Below, piece after piece: positions 46,641 to 59,183 of a DNA stretch of 64,000 nt. Positions within the stretch are counted from its first letter, which is position 1. Every line of letters starts with the position of its first letter. Source of the stretch: Malachius bipustulatus. Taxonomy: Eukaryota > Arthropoda > Insecta > Coleoptera > Melyridae. The translations under genes and the position numbers were made by a program. Location: the NCBI GenBank assembly GCA_910589415.1, contig OU342631.1, positions 13,826,001 to 13,890,000 on the forward strand, in the 5' to 3' direction. Below the pieces are notes generated by a model. It was given only the letters and a program-made list of their open reading frames with translations, made no database searches and had not been told where the DNA came from.

Positions 46641-48778
46641 CAAAGGAAATAATTCTAAATCCAGGAAATCCATTTTTATTTATGGGACAATCTACACACT
46701 TCTAGATCATCGAGCTGGAATAAAGCGGGAGCTACTCCCCTCCCGAAGTCACCGATATATAGCACCTATTGACCTTTGTTAGTTTAACTTAAAGATAAAG
46801 GTTTTGTTGAATTGCTCGAAATATTTGGGACGTCAAAAGTTGCCTCAAACTGTTTCCATAATCCTGAAAATTATCATCGGGGTAGAGGAATAAAAACCTT
46901 TAAAAATACTACATCACTTCATCGAAAATGTTGGAATATTTAACGTTGTAGGAAAAAAATTTATTACATCCTGTTATATTCTGGAACATCGCCAAAGTGA
47001 AACATCCGAATTTTTCAGAGCTTGCAATTAAACTGCTACAATTTCCAGTTTCTTTCGCTATAATCGAACGGGTTATTTAATTCTAGTCCAGATAATTACA
47101 ATAAAATTCAAAATAATCAATAATAATAATAATACTCATTCAATCAATAAAAAATCAGGTATAGGTACATTATTTATTATTAATTAGTAATAATTATATA
47201 CATAAACTATTACCTGCAAAAGCAATAATAAGCATAAATTTGCATTGCTTACGTTGTTTACGTGGTCTACGTTGTTTACATTCTTTACCTGTAAAGAATC
47301 GCGTATAGAATAGAGGTAAAATATAGGACACATCACTGAAAATAAGTTCAAAAGCAGCCCAACAATACACGACAAGATTACCGGGCTCCTACATTTCTTA
47401 TTTCTCTTCCGATACTAAAGAGTGGTATTATGTGTACTGTGTAGGTATCTAAACTTTTTAAAGTCGGAAGTGGGACTTTTCTGTGCAACTTGAAAATGAA
47501 ATCGCAAGGACTTAAATAGGCACTTCTCCGATATTATTATCTCGATGTTGCATGGAGCGTAATAGGTCAAAAAGAACGCTCAAGCAGCACCGAACACGCT
47601 ATCGTTCAAGAGCGTACTATTACAAGAAAGTTCTAGTTTCGAAATTGTTCCTTGACGTAGATTAACTTTCATGTTCTCATGCCAGAAATAGGCAGCTATG
47701 ACAAAAGCTTATTTGAAAACTTTTGCTTGTCAATATTACTCAGGTGTAGGGATCACTATACTTGAACTGCACAAAATAAATTATTACATTAATTAGTTTT
47801 TCTTCATTTTGTAAAAAAAATAATAAAAGACTATTCTAGAAAAATTAATTTTATCGGATTCTAGGCAACTTAATAAATTATATTTTTCGATTTGGCAACA
47901 ATGACAATTTATGCGGTTTTAATGTTTAAATGAAATAGGATCGATAACGTTCAAGTTAATAATCCTCCCAACGCGCAAGCAAAATTAATTGCTTTTCTAC
48001 CCACCGATTTCGGTCCCTTGGGTATTTAAAAAATAGTTTGTATCCTCTCCTAGAGCTTAGTCAAATTATTTATTGCAATTTCATCAGATTGCCTTCTTGT
48101 TTCTATAGCCTTCTATTATAGCTACGTCTATAATTTGAGAGAAAGGTTCCGGGCTACTCCTACGAGACTGTAGTCTGTACTGTAACCTCAGTGGAGACAT
48201 AAAATTATAGCGAAAATAACTTATTCATTTGCAAACAAATTGGATTACCCTTTAATAGAGTTATTAGTATACAAATTAACGCGGTTATAAAGTAATGATA
48301 ATCGATTTGAGGCATCATAACAAGCGTCAAGCGACAACAACCTGAAACAATAAAAAATATGAAAGCTTCTGAAAAATACTCAACCTATACCTATACTTAC
48401 TGAAGAGATTATATTTATGTTTTAACACAAAATTAAAAGACCTACACGTTATTAAACATAATATAAAAAAAGGTGAACTGAACAATAACTTATGAAGTTC
48501 ATGGGCAAATTACCCCTGAACAAACTCCTGGTTAGATGGCGAAGTTTATAGGACCGTCAATCACTTGCTGGATAAGAGAAAGTTAAATGGAAAGAATTAA
48601 TTATTAAAAAATGGCGATGGCCAGTAGTAAAACCATAATAGTATATTCTATATCAAGGGCGGAAAGAAGTTCATTTCGGCGAGTATGAAGTTATCGGGCC
48701 GAGCGGAGCATAGTGGAGCGAGGGTTGATTGAATACGAGCTGAAATGGACTTCGGATCCGGCCGAGATATAGACGCTA

Positions 48779-49295
48779 TTTTTTAGCGCATCGCCTTAGA
48801 ACACTGAATACTTTGGCTTGTCAGCTTGTTGACGAATATGTGCGTGGCGTACAAATTAATTCAGAGTCAGTGTAATTTTCCTGTCTAGCGTTCATTTTGT
48901 TGCTTTATTGACGAAACCTTAAAAACTAGTAACCCCCGTTAATCGTTATAATTACTTAGATAGGTGTCTACCTGTTATTATTATATTTCCAGCTCGTTTA
49001 GACTTGATTGAAATATGCGCTATCGTGTGGTCTCGGTAGTTGTCAGCTGTGTGCTTGAATTTCGCTGCCGGAGCTCTCACCTGCCGCGTAATCACTAACT
49101 GATAACAGCCTACAGTAGTTGTTATGGTAACGACTGAATCTGTCCGCCCTAGGGCCAGAAAAAACGTTTGTTGCGGGCTGGAATATTTTGTCCGCTTGGA
49201 AGCGAGCCACTATTTCATGTAGGCTGCAATATGCGTCATTCCGCCGGCTATTAAACTACTGAAAAATCGTCTTTCATAGGCGATGCGCTAAAAAA
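48779..49295. mobile_element. Inverted-repeat element with TTTTTTAGCGCATCGCC ends
   Basis: TTTTTTAGCGCATCGCCT at the left (48779-48796) pairs with AGGCGATGCGCTAAAAAA at the right (49278-49295). The inside is GC-richer than the flanks. Just left, at 48640-48775, is a small hairpin-like stretch (GTTCATTTCGGC with GCTGAAATGGAC) rich in CCGAGCGGAG motifs that may belong to the same or a second element. I see no clear target duplication. Confidence 0.65.
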
Positions 49296-49389
49296 GTATT
49301 GTAGGTCTCGTCAAGGCGAAAAGTTTTTCTTATTTATAGTTTCTGAATTTGTACGCTCGCTGCTTGAATTTTCTTTAGTTTAAGCCCAA

Positions 49390-50085
49390 TTTAAAACTTG
49401 TTTTCGAAACTCCTTATTTTCAAAGACAAGTTTTCCATTTAAGTACAGTACTATCTTTGTTGGATTCAAGTTGGTGGCATGTCAATATTTTTGTTATTTA
49501 AACTGGTTTAAATATGAAGACAATAAAAACTAGAAAATCCGGAACTATTGACAAAAAAACGAAAAACCCAAATCGACCATATTTCTGCAACAAGGGCCCA
49601 AATCCAAAAACTTTAAATCAAAAAATATATCGTCTTGATGAGATCTGCATCTTTCTATACTTTTGTCTAAATCGGGAAATCGGGTTGATACACCCTGTAG
49701 GATGTAGATACGACACTTTTTGCGATACATGAGATTATGTTTTTTTTTTGGCTCTAGTTCCGGCGTTGTTGAGGTCTCGCCCGAATGAAAGCTAGTTTTG
49801 GAAACTTTTTTTCTGTTTTTTTGAACAACTTTCATGTTGAGGTGTACTTTATATCTCTGTTGGATTCAAGATGGCGGCATGTCAACATTTTTGGGCTGGT
49901 TCAAATATGGAGACAAGGAATTTCTTTGGTTTACGCTAAAATTCAAAAATCCGGAACTAAAGACAAAAAACGAAAAACCGAAAGTCGATCAAATTTCTGT
50001 AACGAGGATTCAAATCAAAAAACGCGTTTCGTCTTGATGAGATCTGCATACTTTCTACCTTTATCTAAATCGAGTAAATCGTAGC
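49390..50085 (+). repeat. Direct repeat, two units about 400 bp apart
   Basis: TGTTGGATTCAAG at 49458 recurs at 49858, each followed in order by GGCATGTCAA, a CTGGTT(T/C)AAATATG block, AATCCGGAACTA, GACAAAAAACGAAAAACC, ATTTCTG(C/T)AAC, and CGTCTTGATGAGATCTGCAT. Short frames in the two units (49514-49732 and 49785-50084) run over the repeat but are not in a shared frame, so the repeat looks non-coding. ACACCCTGTAGGATG at 49690 ends the first unit. Confidence 0.8.
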
Positions 50086-50199
50086 TATAAGGCTTTTTTA
50101 CGATACCTGAGCCTTAGCTATCATTTGCAATGATTTTATCGTAGGTAGTGGTGGATATAAACGTGTACACGTGTACAAACACGGTTGTACACGACGCTA

Positions 50200-50560
50200 T
50201 TTTAGCGCAATCACAAGTCATCACGTACTAAAATAGTTCGCGAGGATTTACACCATCCTGCCTTGAAGATTGACTTTGCTCTACCCTCGAGAGTAAACGT
50301 TCGCGGGATTGGATCCAACAAATTAGCTAAAATATATAATTTTCAAACAGCCTATCTAGTCGGCCTTTATCAGAAATTATTAGATGTTGACTGGGATGTT
50401 TTAGACATATTTGCTGATGTTAATAATACTGCCTGCCAATGCTTGTATAATATCCTGTATCACATTCTTGATAGACACATCCCACACACTCATGACACAA
50501 TAAAATTGGGAGGAGTAAATTCACCCGTTGATATAGAAAGGAAATTACATGCAGGTTGAG
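50200..50560 (+). pseudogene. Non-LTR retrotransposon fragment (EN-RT linker)
   Basis: The frame at 50263-50559 reads LAKIYNFQTAYLVGLYQKLL, VDWDVLDIFADVNNTACQCL and YNILYHILDRHIP. This pattern, an aromatic-rich A-x-Y-x-x-L-x-x-x-L, then D-W, then a D-V-x-x-x-x-x-x-F/L-Y block and D-x-x-x-P, is typical of the stretch between the endonuclease and reverse transcriptase of jockey/CR1-like ORF2 proteins. No endonuclease or RT core is joined to it. Its orientation differs from the 44850-46640 remnant, so it is a separate copy. Confidence 0.65.
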
Positions 50561-51549
50561 GACTAAGAATTTCCCCCCTCCTCCTCCACCCCTCCCAAAA
50601 AAAAATAATATTTCTCGCGTTTCTACAATTTTATACAATCTAATTCAGTGTCGTTTAATTTTTCGTGTATTGCCTTTTGGTTGCCAATAGAACTTGTTGG
50701 GACCAGGGGACTTTTCATTTTCCACCTCCTAAAACGGATCTAATGTTGAAGTCTCCCATTTTCATATTTCCAAATAGTAATTTACTACAGAGACAAAAAA
50801 CACAGAGACCATTGCTGATGGATATGGTTTTAGGTTATCTTTTTCTAGTTTTAGATTACCTTGGTTACTACTCCCGTTTTATGAACTCGTGCGTTAAATA
50901 ACTAAATTGATGAATTTACAAAACTATAAGGCAGCTTTCTATCAAGAGACTTTGTGGCTATAATATGCCGTTGAATAATGTTGTAGATAAATTAGATTTT
51001 CCCATCATGATAACTTTCTAGGGATGTGTCTACATTGCTCCTATTCCTATCAAAAAGCACTTTGCTAGTTAACTAGTTCCACTAATCTAAAAGTTCCACT
51101 AGATGCTGCTCGCTTACTAGAAAATTTAGGGTACCTGCATTAAAACACTGACATTAAAACATCGTACTTTCAAGTTTTAATTTTTATTCAAAGGGTAATT
51201 TTTCCTCTTTTAGAGCGAATTTTTTTCTCCATTGGGTCATTATTTGATGCTGTATTCTTCTCCGACAACAATGGATAAAAAATACCATCTGATATTTGGA
51301 AATCTACAGAAACAAGAATCTAAAATTGGCAAAAAATTGCTACCTGTAGAGAGTATTGAAGAATAACTATAATACATTTTTAGAGGCGGAAAGGTTGGCA
51401 CAAGAAAAATAACAAATTGACAATTTTTTTAAACATTTTAACTGTTAGCTATTCGCGTCGAGAGAACAATCGTCTGCATAAAATTTCCAAGATGTGAACA
51501 CATCGCGCCAGCCTGTTGTAATAACTCTTGCCTGTTCTTTATTTTCCAG

Positions 51550-51671
51550 GAACGTCTGCTCCTGTCTGTTCTTCCCAGGCACGTGGCAATGGAAATGAAG
51601 GCCGACATTGCGGGACAGCCCAAGGAGGAACAATTTCATAAGATCTACATCCAGCGTCACGAGAATGTGAG
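51550..51671 (+). CDS. Adenylyl cyclase exon 7 (start of C1a)
   Basis: Acceptor ATTTTCCAG, donor GTGAG|GTGAGA. Length 122 bp: residues 363-402 and two bases of the next codon (phase 2). It encodes [20 protein letters not shown], then [20 protein letters not shown]. The first block, from the helix through LPRHVA, is nearly identical in all metazoan membrane cyclases; EMKADI and FHKIYIQ(R/K)H(E/D)NV are closest to types 5 and 6. It opens the first catalytic domain, on the cytosolic side. The next exon restores the split serine codon (AG + C). Confidence 0.96.
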
Positions 51672-52389
51672 GTGAGAATTGTATTATCCCTTCCTGTAGT
51701 GTTACTCTGAATAGTTTAATAAGAGTCACGTGATGCAGAAACTGAGAAGAAGAAAGTCTTTTTGTTACGCTAGGAATGTGACGTGTTTTCTTTAAGTATC
51801 TAATGGATTTTTGTTATATGGAGTTTTTTGAGCCGCTCGTTTTTACTCTAAAGCTTTGTAGTTTTTCCAACTATTGCGCGGTGTTGGTGTTATTGATAGA
51901 GATGAACGAGGCGGTTAAATGAAAAAAGAGATCTGTTTTTAACGAAAATTTTATGCAGCCTGGTTCTTTTAGTTGCGGTGAGGCTTTAAGCGAGTAATAG
52001 AAATCGCGAGTATTTCAAATTTCCAGAAGCGGGTATAATATGGAAGTTGGAAAAATAGACAAAAAGTAATTATATTCAAATTTCTATACCTACCTATTTT
52101 TGAAAATCAATTTACCAAAATTCATAAGAAGATATAAAGGCACGGTGAGACAATAATGTTTGCATTATTTATATTATTCGGCAGATATTGCTTCATTGAT
52201 TATTGATAGAGTAATCCAGCAACTAGGCATTATTCCAGCTTCCAGCCGCCGTGTTCAATTTATGAAGTAATTCACATAAAGGGCTTTGTGGTTTCAGTTT
52301 CATATTTCCACAAGAGAATCAAACAAGCCAACCTGTATATTGGTGTATAACAACAAAGCCTGATAAACTCTGAATTATTTAATTTGCAG
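51672..52389 (+). other. Intron 7 (0.7 kb), no feature recognised
   Basis: Bounded by GTGAGA and TAATTTGCAG. Plain AT-rich sequence. Confidence 0.7.
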
Positions 52390-52482
52390 CATTCTTTTCG
52401 CTGACATATGCGGATTCACCACTCTTTCCGACCAATGTACTGCCGAGGAGCTTGTTAGGATACTGAACGAGTTGTTTGCCAG
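52390..52482 (+). CDS. Adenylyl cyclase exon 8 (C1a, first catalytic Asp)
   Basis: Acceptor AATTTGCAG, donor TTTGCCAG|GTGAGT. It is 93 bp, residues 403-433 with split codons at both ends (phase 2 in, phase 2 out). It encodes [20 protein letters not shown] then [11 protein letters not shown]. Asp408 in FADI is the first of the two aspartates that bind the catalytic metal ions in C1. Mammalian ADCY5/6 have Glu where this protein has Cys410, but that position varies in the family (Val and Lys occur in other types). The short length and the phase-2 ends make it easy to miss; it was set by the continuous family sequence from exon 7 to exon 9. Confidence 0.95.
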
Positions 52483-52955
52483 GTGAGTACAAATTGCTCT
52501 TTCTGGTTGAGTGCTAGTCCATTTAAAAAAGCTCTGACTGTTAATTGTCGATCTCTTTACAAAACAAAAACCGCTAATTTTATTAACACTGCAGTCGATT
52601 GTGTATATTTTTCCCTGAGTTTGAATATTTTTGGTCAAAATTAATTGGAAGATGCGAGCAAAATACATTTACATATCAAATGACCCTATCACGTCGTGGT
52701 TCCTACATAAAAGAGTCGGTGGTTGTTTTATCAAAGAACGAGGAAGATTCATTGCTAAGAACAGATCAGCGAGAATTAAGCGCTCGTCAAGTTTAAACAG
52801 AGTGCTCATTTTCATTAAAAAAAAAAATGGTGCACAGAAGTGGGAACAGTAAAAGTCTAAAAGATCACTGGCACTACCAAATCGATCTGAATCAACGCTA
52901 TTTATTAATTGTTTTATAAATCAAGAATGTATTGTAAATTGACGGGACGGTAAAA

Positions 52956-53912
52956 ATTAGTAGGGGCTAATTTTCAAAAAATCGTATAAGCTCTTGAGGA
53001 GTTGTTCAGTCGATTTTTATGAAAATTGTATTGAAGTTGAACCAGAATTTAAATCAAATCTGCTGTGAAATGTTGGGGGTTGATATCCGGAAAAACTAAG
53101 TAAATTTGAAAGGAAGTCCATTCGTATGTTTAGGCTGAAGCGAAAATTCGTTACCAAGAAAAATATCAAAGTTAAATGAGGTAATAAAACATGAGTGAGT
53201 TTTTGAAACTCCATAAAATCCCAGGATACACTAAATCGTTTTGATTAAAATTGATTTTTGAATTATTTAGTTTGAAGGGGGGTGGAATTAACACGAATTC
53301 AATTGAAATCGGATGGGGTAGTAGAGCATTTGGGGTTCATTTTCAAAATACCGAAATGTTTTGTAAATTCTATTCTGTCAATTTGAATTAGGACATTTTT
53401 GAATGAGGACAAAATCGAGTTGATAAACGTTGGTTGGTGCTTTTTTGGTTGAATCGCATTATGCCAAAATTATTGAAAATAACAGGAGGTAGTGAAAATT
53501 ATGGGGTAGTTTTCAAATTTTTCAAATTCTTTGGTATATTTCAGTAAATATTAATAAAGATCGGTTTATATCTTTAGACTAGCGCATGAAAAAATTGTCC
53601 AGAATTTGAATAGAATATAATGGGGTAGCAAAATATTAGGGGTGAATTTTCATAAGTTCATAAGATCGCAGAAAAGATTGAATAAATTTGAATTAAAATT
53701 AGTTTTCATCAAAGTTTGAAGCGCTGGTGCATCAACCAGAATTGGTTAAAAATGAATTCTAAGTGAAATTCTAATGGGGTATAATAGTAAAAATTTTTGA
53801 TGATTTTTCAAAACTTTATAGAATCTTAACGAATATTCAACAGATTTTAATTAAATTTGGTTCGTGTGCTTAATTTGAAGCGAAAATTCAAGAAAAGAAT
53901 CTAATGGGGTAA
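52956..53912 (+). repeat. Degenerate tandem repeat, irregular period of about 120-190 bp
   Basis: A core of ATGGGGTAG-type sequence followed by a block like ATTTTCAAAATT and an ATTGAATAAAATT-like stretch recurs near 53312, 53501, 53618, 53772 and 53902, with a more worn version near 52956. Spacing is uneven, so units have gained and lost bases. The last unit abuts the TACAGGGTGTCC end of the foldback at 53915. Confidence 0.6.
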
Positions 53913-53914
53913 TA

Positions 53915-54891
53915 CAGGGTGTCCGGTAAGTACCTCCTAATCTCTCGGGAGCATACAGGGAAGGTCAAAATAAACCTATTCTGTCATAAAAAAAACATTC
54001 CTATAAAGTGTCCCTAAACGGAGATACAGAGCCCCAAAATGGTACCCTAAGATTTACTTTTTTGACTCTAACTTTTGAACCGACCTGTATAATTTGATGA
54101 AATTTTAATTTTTTTATAGAGGCTATAAAGACTCATTAAGCCATATCAGAGAGGATGTTTAACGTGCTAAAGGAACTCAGGAACGGACTTACCACCACAC
54201 TCATTGTGTCAAAGTTTTGACAGGTGTCATTTTACAGAGCTGAAAACTTATTTTTTAAATACACTGGTCATTCATCTTCACAAAAGGTACTCTTAATTTA
54301 TTTCGATAAAACTAGCGGTTCTCAAGATAAATTGACTTTTATGCGAATTTTGATCAAGTTCCGTCAATAGCAATCCATTATGTAAGTAGGTTTATCAACT
54401 AAACCTGATTTTTCTCTTTTTTTTATTTAGCATTACATAGTAACTTTTGAGTGTTTTGCATACCTAAAAACCGATTTATCTCGAAAACCGTCAGTTTTAT
54501 CGAAATAGATTAAGAGCACCTATTTTAAAGATGAGGTATTAGCCTATTCAAAAAAATAATTTTTAGCTCCTCTGTAAAGTGACACCTGTCAAAATTTTGA
54601 CTCAACGAGTATGATGGTAGGTCCGTTCCTGACTTCCCTGACGACGTCAAACATCGACTTTAATATGGCCTGATGGCTCTCTGTGGCCTCTATAAAGTGT
54701 TTAAATTCAATCCAATTATACAGGTCGGTTCAAAAGTTAGAGCCAAAAAAGTAAATTGCGGGGCACCCTTTTAGGGCTTCATATCTCCGTTTGGGGACAC
54801 TTTGGGAAATTTTTTTTTATGACAGACTAGGTTTTTTTTGACCTCCCCTGTATGCTCCCGAGAGATTAGGAGGTACTTACCGGACACCCTG
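53915..54891. mobile_element. Large foldback element, 977 bp, CAGGGTGTCCGG ends
   Basis: It begins CAGGGTGTCCGGTAAGTACC and ends in the exact reverse complement; TA flanks both sides. Pairing runs through AATCTCTCGGGAGCATACAG, GGAGATACAGAGCCCC with its partner near 54775, and TTTTGAACCGACCTGTATAA with TTATACAGGTCGGTTCAAAA. The arms of about 480 bp meet near 54400. Arm identity seems near 85-90 percent. No transposase frame. It belongs with the TACAGGGTG-ended elements of this window. Confidence 0.9.
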
Positions 54892-57382
54892 TATAAAATT
54901 AGATGTGACTTTTCATAACTTCACTTTTAAATAAATGAAGCATGATTTCTTCAAAAAAAAATGTCTCTTTAAGCATCAAAGTCTCTATGAATATTACTGT
55001 ACTTGAATAAAAAACAAACCATTTCTAAAGTGTAGTCTAGGAGGGTATAGAGATTTGAAAAATTGATCAAAGTATTGGCAATCAACATAGATGAGCGAGT
55101 AGACGATCATCAATTCTATTTTTATTCTGCAAATTGTTTTCTGATATTACGATGACGGGATCTTAATAGATTTCCAATAAAAAGGGATCAAAGTATAAAA
55201 TCGAATATTAGTTAGAAGGAAAAAGTTTTCATCCAAAGCTTCCTAGAAATCTCATTGAAGCAGCACAATACAAGACGCGGATTCAAAGAACTTTAAAGCT
55301 GGAAAGTAATATAAATAATCACTTTGAAGTTGCATCAACATCCAGGATACTCGACGAATCATTTTATTTCTAAAAACTATTTCCCATCAGCGTTTTGAAA
55401 CAGAACTTTTGCCTTGAGAAGATTTTCACAATTTCCCCGAAAAGAGTTTTAATTTTATTATTTTTAATGGCAAAACAGACAGCAACAATGCAAATTTTAA
55501 TTTAATTAAATGATCGCTTCCTGTAAAACTTACATTATTTGACTTTAAAAACAGCCATATCGAAAAAATTTCCTGAAATTTTCATTTTAATTATCTCTTA
55601 TTCCTGTATATTCATCTTAGTTCTTGCAACAAAACAAGACTACCTTCTATAAACTTGAACTAGGGTCATAAAATAAATTCTTGGGTCGCTTATTAGTGTA
55701 CTCATGGTTCAAATATTCATCATTACCACCCCAACTTCAGTTGTGCAACTTTATACTCTCGGGCTTTCAAACCAGAATTTAAATTACTAGATCAAAATGC
55801 ACCATGCAATAATTATTGTAAGCGTTGGACGTTGTTAATTGTAGAGTCACTTCAAATGGCATAATTACGAATCAGTTATATGTTTCACATTTATCCAGTT
55901 AAATTTATAATTGCTTGAGTTCTCCTCGCAACCCTTTGAATAGACGCTCTTTCATTCGTCAACTGAACCGTCTGAATGGATTGTCCCTGTTTTATTATAC
56001 AAAGGACATTTTCCGCTGTAATGTATTAAATTCATTTGTACGTTCAAGTTGGACAATTATCTTAACAACCGGTGAGTTATTCGCGCTGATCAAACATGGA
56101 TAACTAAATGCAGTTATTTGCATTGTAAAATTAAATCGCTTACCTTAGCAGAGAAATCATGAGGGCTGTCTTTTGGATGGGAGCAAGCAATTTGTATGAA
56201 CTGATGTTATCGTGCTCCCCTTTAATGGAAATGAATTTCAGATTCTTTCATGAATCTAATGAAACGTAAGCTAGGCAGAAACTTATTGAGGAAGTATTAC
56301 TGCAGTGGCAGTGTAATAATCGCTGCACTAATCAAAAACAAATGTATAGGTACTTTTTAAAGTTTTTGAAAACTTTTGGTAAAGTTGTAAATAGAATATA
56401 TTAAAGTTTACCAATTTGGAAATCTCAAAAATTAGCAAGTTGCTCGATCGGTTTGATACCCGTTCCAGGATTTTCTCTCTCTCAAACTAGAGTATTTTGG
56501 TGGGTATTAGGACTTATTTCACAATCTTCATTTTCTTTTTCACAATCTTCTTTTTCAATTTTCTTCTAGTGCTTAAAATAATATATTTTATTGGTTTCCA
56601 TTTTTAGTTTACTTGATGGCTGTTAACAATTATTTTTTCGCACTTTCGAGTGAATTATCGAATGTTAGAACAGCTTTCTTCAGGATTCTATATACAGGAT
56701 TAGAACTACCTATTTAATGGGCCTACAGGAATATCTTAAGCCATTATTGAAGATATGAGGTCGGTTAAATTTGAGAAAAGTTGTGCTATTTTAAGATGAG
56801 TACTACTTTGCAAAAAAAATTGAAATATCCCCAGGATTTCCTGAAATGTCCTGAAAAATTGAAAAAATGAGAATTCTTATTTTTGCCCTTACTCATTTAT
56901 TTCATCATAAATCGGTTTTCAAACATAAATTCTTCAGACGATCATAATAATCGAGTTAGATTTTTCCCCTCTCTTATCGGTTTTGAGACTTAGTGAACTT
57001 TTGTTTCCCTTATGCGTGAACGCCGTACTGGATTTTTCTTTCAAAAAGTACAGAAAATTTTGAATAAATCCAAAATTATGTGTCTTTTTAAATTTGCTTC
57101 ATTGAAATGAAAACTGTCACTTGTACCTGACATTTTGGCTGATGAAATATCTAACATATTACGTGAAAAAAATATATAATTAGGTGTGCCTAATAATTGA
57201 TGATCAAAAATGAGAATAATTTTCTATACTTAAAATTCAAAAAAAAAAAATTGACAAAATTTTATCATATCTTCGGAGCTGGTACCTAGGCATAAAAACA
57301 ATCAAGTGACATCAATAAATGCAGAATGTCAAACAATGTCAGTAAGCCAATTTTCAAGTTGAAACGTCAAATGTTAAAGAAG

Positions 57383-58057
57383 TGTAACGCATAGGACCCG
57401 GGCCCCGTCGTCTTTCGCGAAAAGCCACTGTGATCGTCTATTTACCTCTGGGTTTCCCCTAATAGGACCGCTGTGATTTCTTTCGTTGTGTTTACCGTAA
57501 TTACCGCAGTCACCCCTGCTCTTTGATTGAGGTATGCCAGGATTACTATGGCCGAAACGGATGCGCAAAAGAACCTACTATGACTCATTGTATCTCGGTG
57601 GTTTGGGATTTTTGAGAAATTGCCAACTGCGAATCTTGATTTCGAGACGCGAATGAAGTATTTTTCACTGGGATTTCCCGGGATAGGTAAAGGAAACTCG
57701 GCCGGAGTCCGCTATGGCATCTCTGGTCGAGTTTTATTAGAATTGTGATTAGAAATTGGCGTGAAACGATTGTTTTGCCCTTTTCGAGTTTTCAACTGGA
57801 GTTTTTTCAAGGTAGATAAGGGAAATTCGACCGGAGTAGCGGACTCCGGCCTAGCGGAGGCCATCTCTGGTCGAATTTTCGGGTATAGATAAGGATTAGG
57901 TATCCCGGAGTCCGCTAGGCCATCTCTGGGTACCGTATAAAGGGTTAGGAAGTCAGATTCGACCTGCTCGAAAGCTGATCTCTATCTGTCTAGAGCTGCG
58001 GTAAGACGTCTGCTTTTATAGAAGCGGTGGTCCGCTTTCTTAACACAACACGTAACA
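57383..58057 (+). mobile_element. Possible LTR inside the split foldback
   Basis: It starts TGTAACGCATAGGACCC and may end ACACAACACGTAACA, so the ends are short inverted repeats as in LTRs. GTATAAAGGGTTAGG near 57930 could be a TATA-type promoter. The first 200 bases after the start are shared with 29859-30066. The block AGGCCATCTCTGGTCGAATT recurs in variants near 57717, 57860 and 57910. I find no matching target duplication, so the borders and the LTR reading are uncertain. Confidence 0.35.
57409..57612 (+). repeat. Dispersed repeat, second copy of 29859-30066
   Basis: Matches the copy in intron 1 at about 95 percent by eye, in the same orientation. Flanks on both sides differ, apart from a weak extension of about 60 bp on the right. 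Confidence 0.85.
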
Positions 58058-59183
58058 ATGCACCGTTGGCACTGCCTTATATCGTGATTTGTTTCTTATC
58101 ATATCTCCCTAATCACGAGACTTAGCGAGTTGACCTTGCGGCCACCTTACTGAATTGTCCTGAACTTCAACTACCTAAATTTTCCTTCCAATCGGCCGAA
58201 GCGTTGTCGTCTTTTCATTGTATCTAACTATTATAATTACACCGGCTTAACTTTCACTTCGCATTTTCACCTGCTTGCTGTTTATGGACCGTGGTGAATT
58301 TCCGGCTACTGTGATTTATTTCTTTGCTTTATTGATTGATGAAATTTTCATTATCGTGGGTGGAATACCTAGCGACTTACTATTGTCTTTGCAAGGGGTT
58401 ATTGTTTGATTCACAAATCTTTCCACCCAGTCTGTATCTAGGTCAGCTCATCTTTTCAATCGGCGCAAGGCGCATTTATAAAGGCATCTGGCGTTTCTAC
58501 CCTTGATGTTCCGTGCTGGAATGTGACCAGCTCAGCTAGAGCGATTGATATTTTTCTGAATATTTAATGTGCTGGCAGGGATCGTTTACTTGATGTAACG
58601 GCGGGTGGCTGCGTTTTAATTTCCTAACAATTTTACCTTTAGGTAATTTACGTACCTATTCTTGTACTGTTTGCTATTTCGGTTTGGGCTGATTTAACGA
58701 GGGCGATGGAAATAATTTCCTTATCATCCTACCTAGGTGCGATCCATTTCAGAAGTTATCCAGAAAATTTTTTTGGAGTTTTTCAGTTGTTTCAGGATAT
58801 TTCAGGAACGGTCAGAGATATCTTTGTATGCTTTACGGATTCGATATGGCCTCAAAACAACGCAACGTTGCTGTAATTAACCATCCCGTATCTTCACTGG
58901 CTTTAGATATCCTTGTAGTGGGCCATTAAGTAGTTCTAGCCCTGTAATTAATCCATCCTCTTTTTGAAAAACAACTTCCCTCCCAACCTGTCATGTAAAA
59001 CAAGATTCGTCTCCAACCGGAAAATATTCCAGAGTTCTTTGATTTATATTATCTTCGACAAACTTTTAAAAATGGTGGAGCTTTTATTGATTAATTTATT
59101 TGATTGATTATTGGAATTCACAGATGGAGCCTTAAATTGAGTGTCCCTGAATTATGGAAAGTATAACTATACAGTGAGGACGT

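Larger units (their letters stand above)
43163..51549 (+). other. Intron 6 (8.4 kb)
   Basis: Bounded by GTGAGA and TTTTCCAG. It holds a reverse-oriented retrotransposon remnant with a Harbinger-like MITE inside it (44850-46640), an inverted-repeat element (48779-49295), 400-bp direct repeats (49390-50085) and a forward retrotransposon fragment (50200-50560). The parts at 43163-44849, 46641-48640 and 50561-51549 show no gene; 44060-44330 is less AT-rich and starts with CCCCTGTTGCACGAACC, perhaps another worn element. Confidence 0.65.
56694..58950. mobile_element. Family F1-like foldback split by later insertions
   Basis: The left end (TACAGGATTAGAACTACC, AATGGGCCTACAGGAATATC, AAGCCATTATTGAAGATA) pairs with the right end (TATCTTCACTGGCTTTAGAT, ATCCTTGTAGTGGGCCATTA, AGTAGTTCTAGCCCTGTAA). 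After the left end come GAGGTCGGTTAAATTTGAGA and CCTGAAATGTCCTGAAAAAT, as in family F1; before the right end comes GTTTCAGGATATTTCAGGAA. The two arms are normally joined in this family, but here about 1.4 kb of unrelated, GC-richer DNA (roughly 57383-58745) lies between them. Confidence 0.7.
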
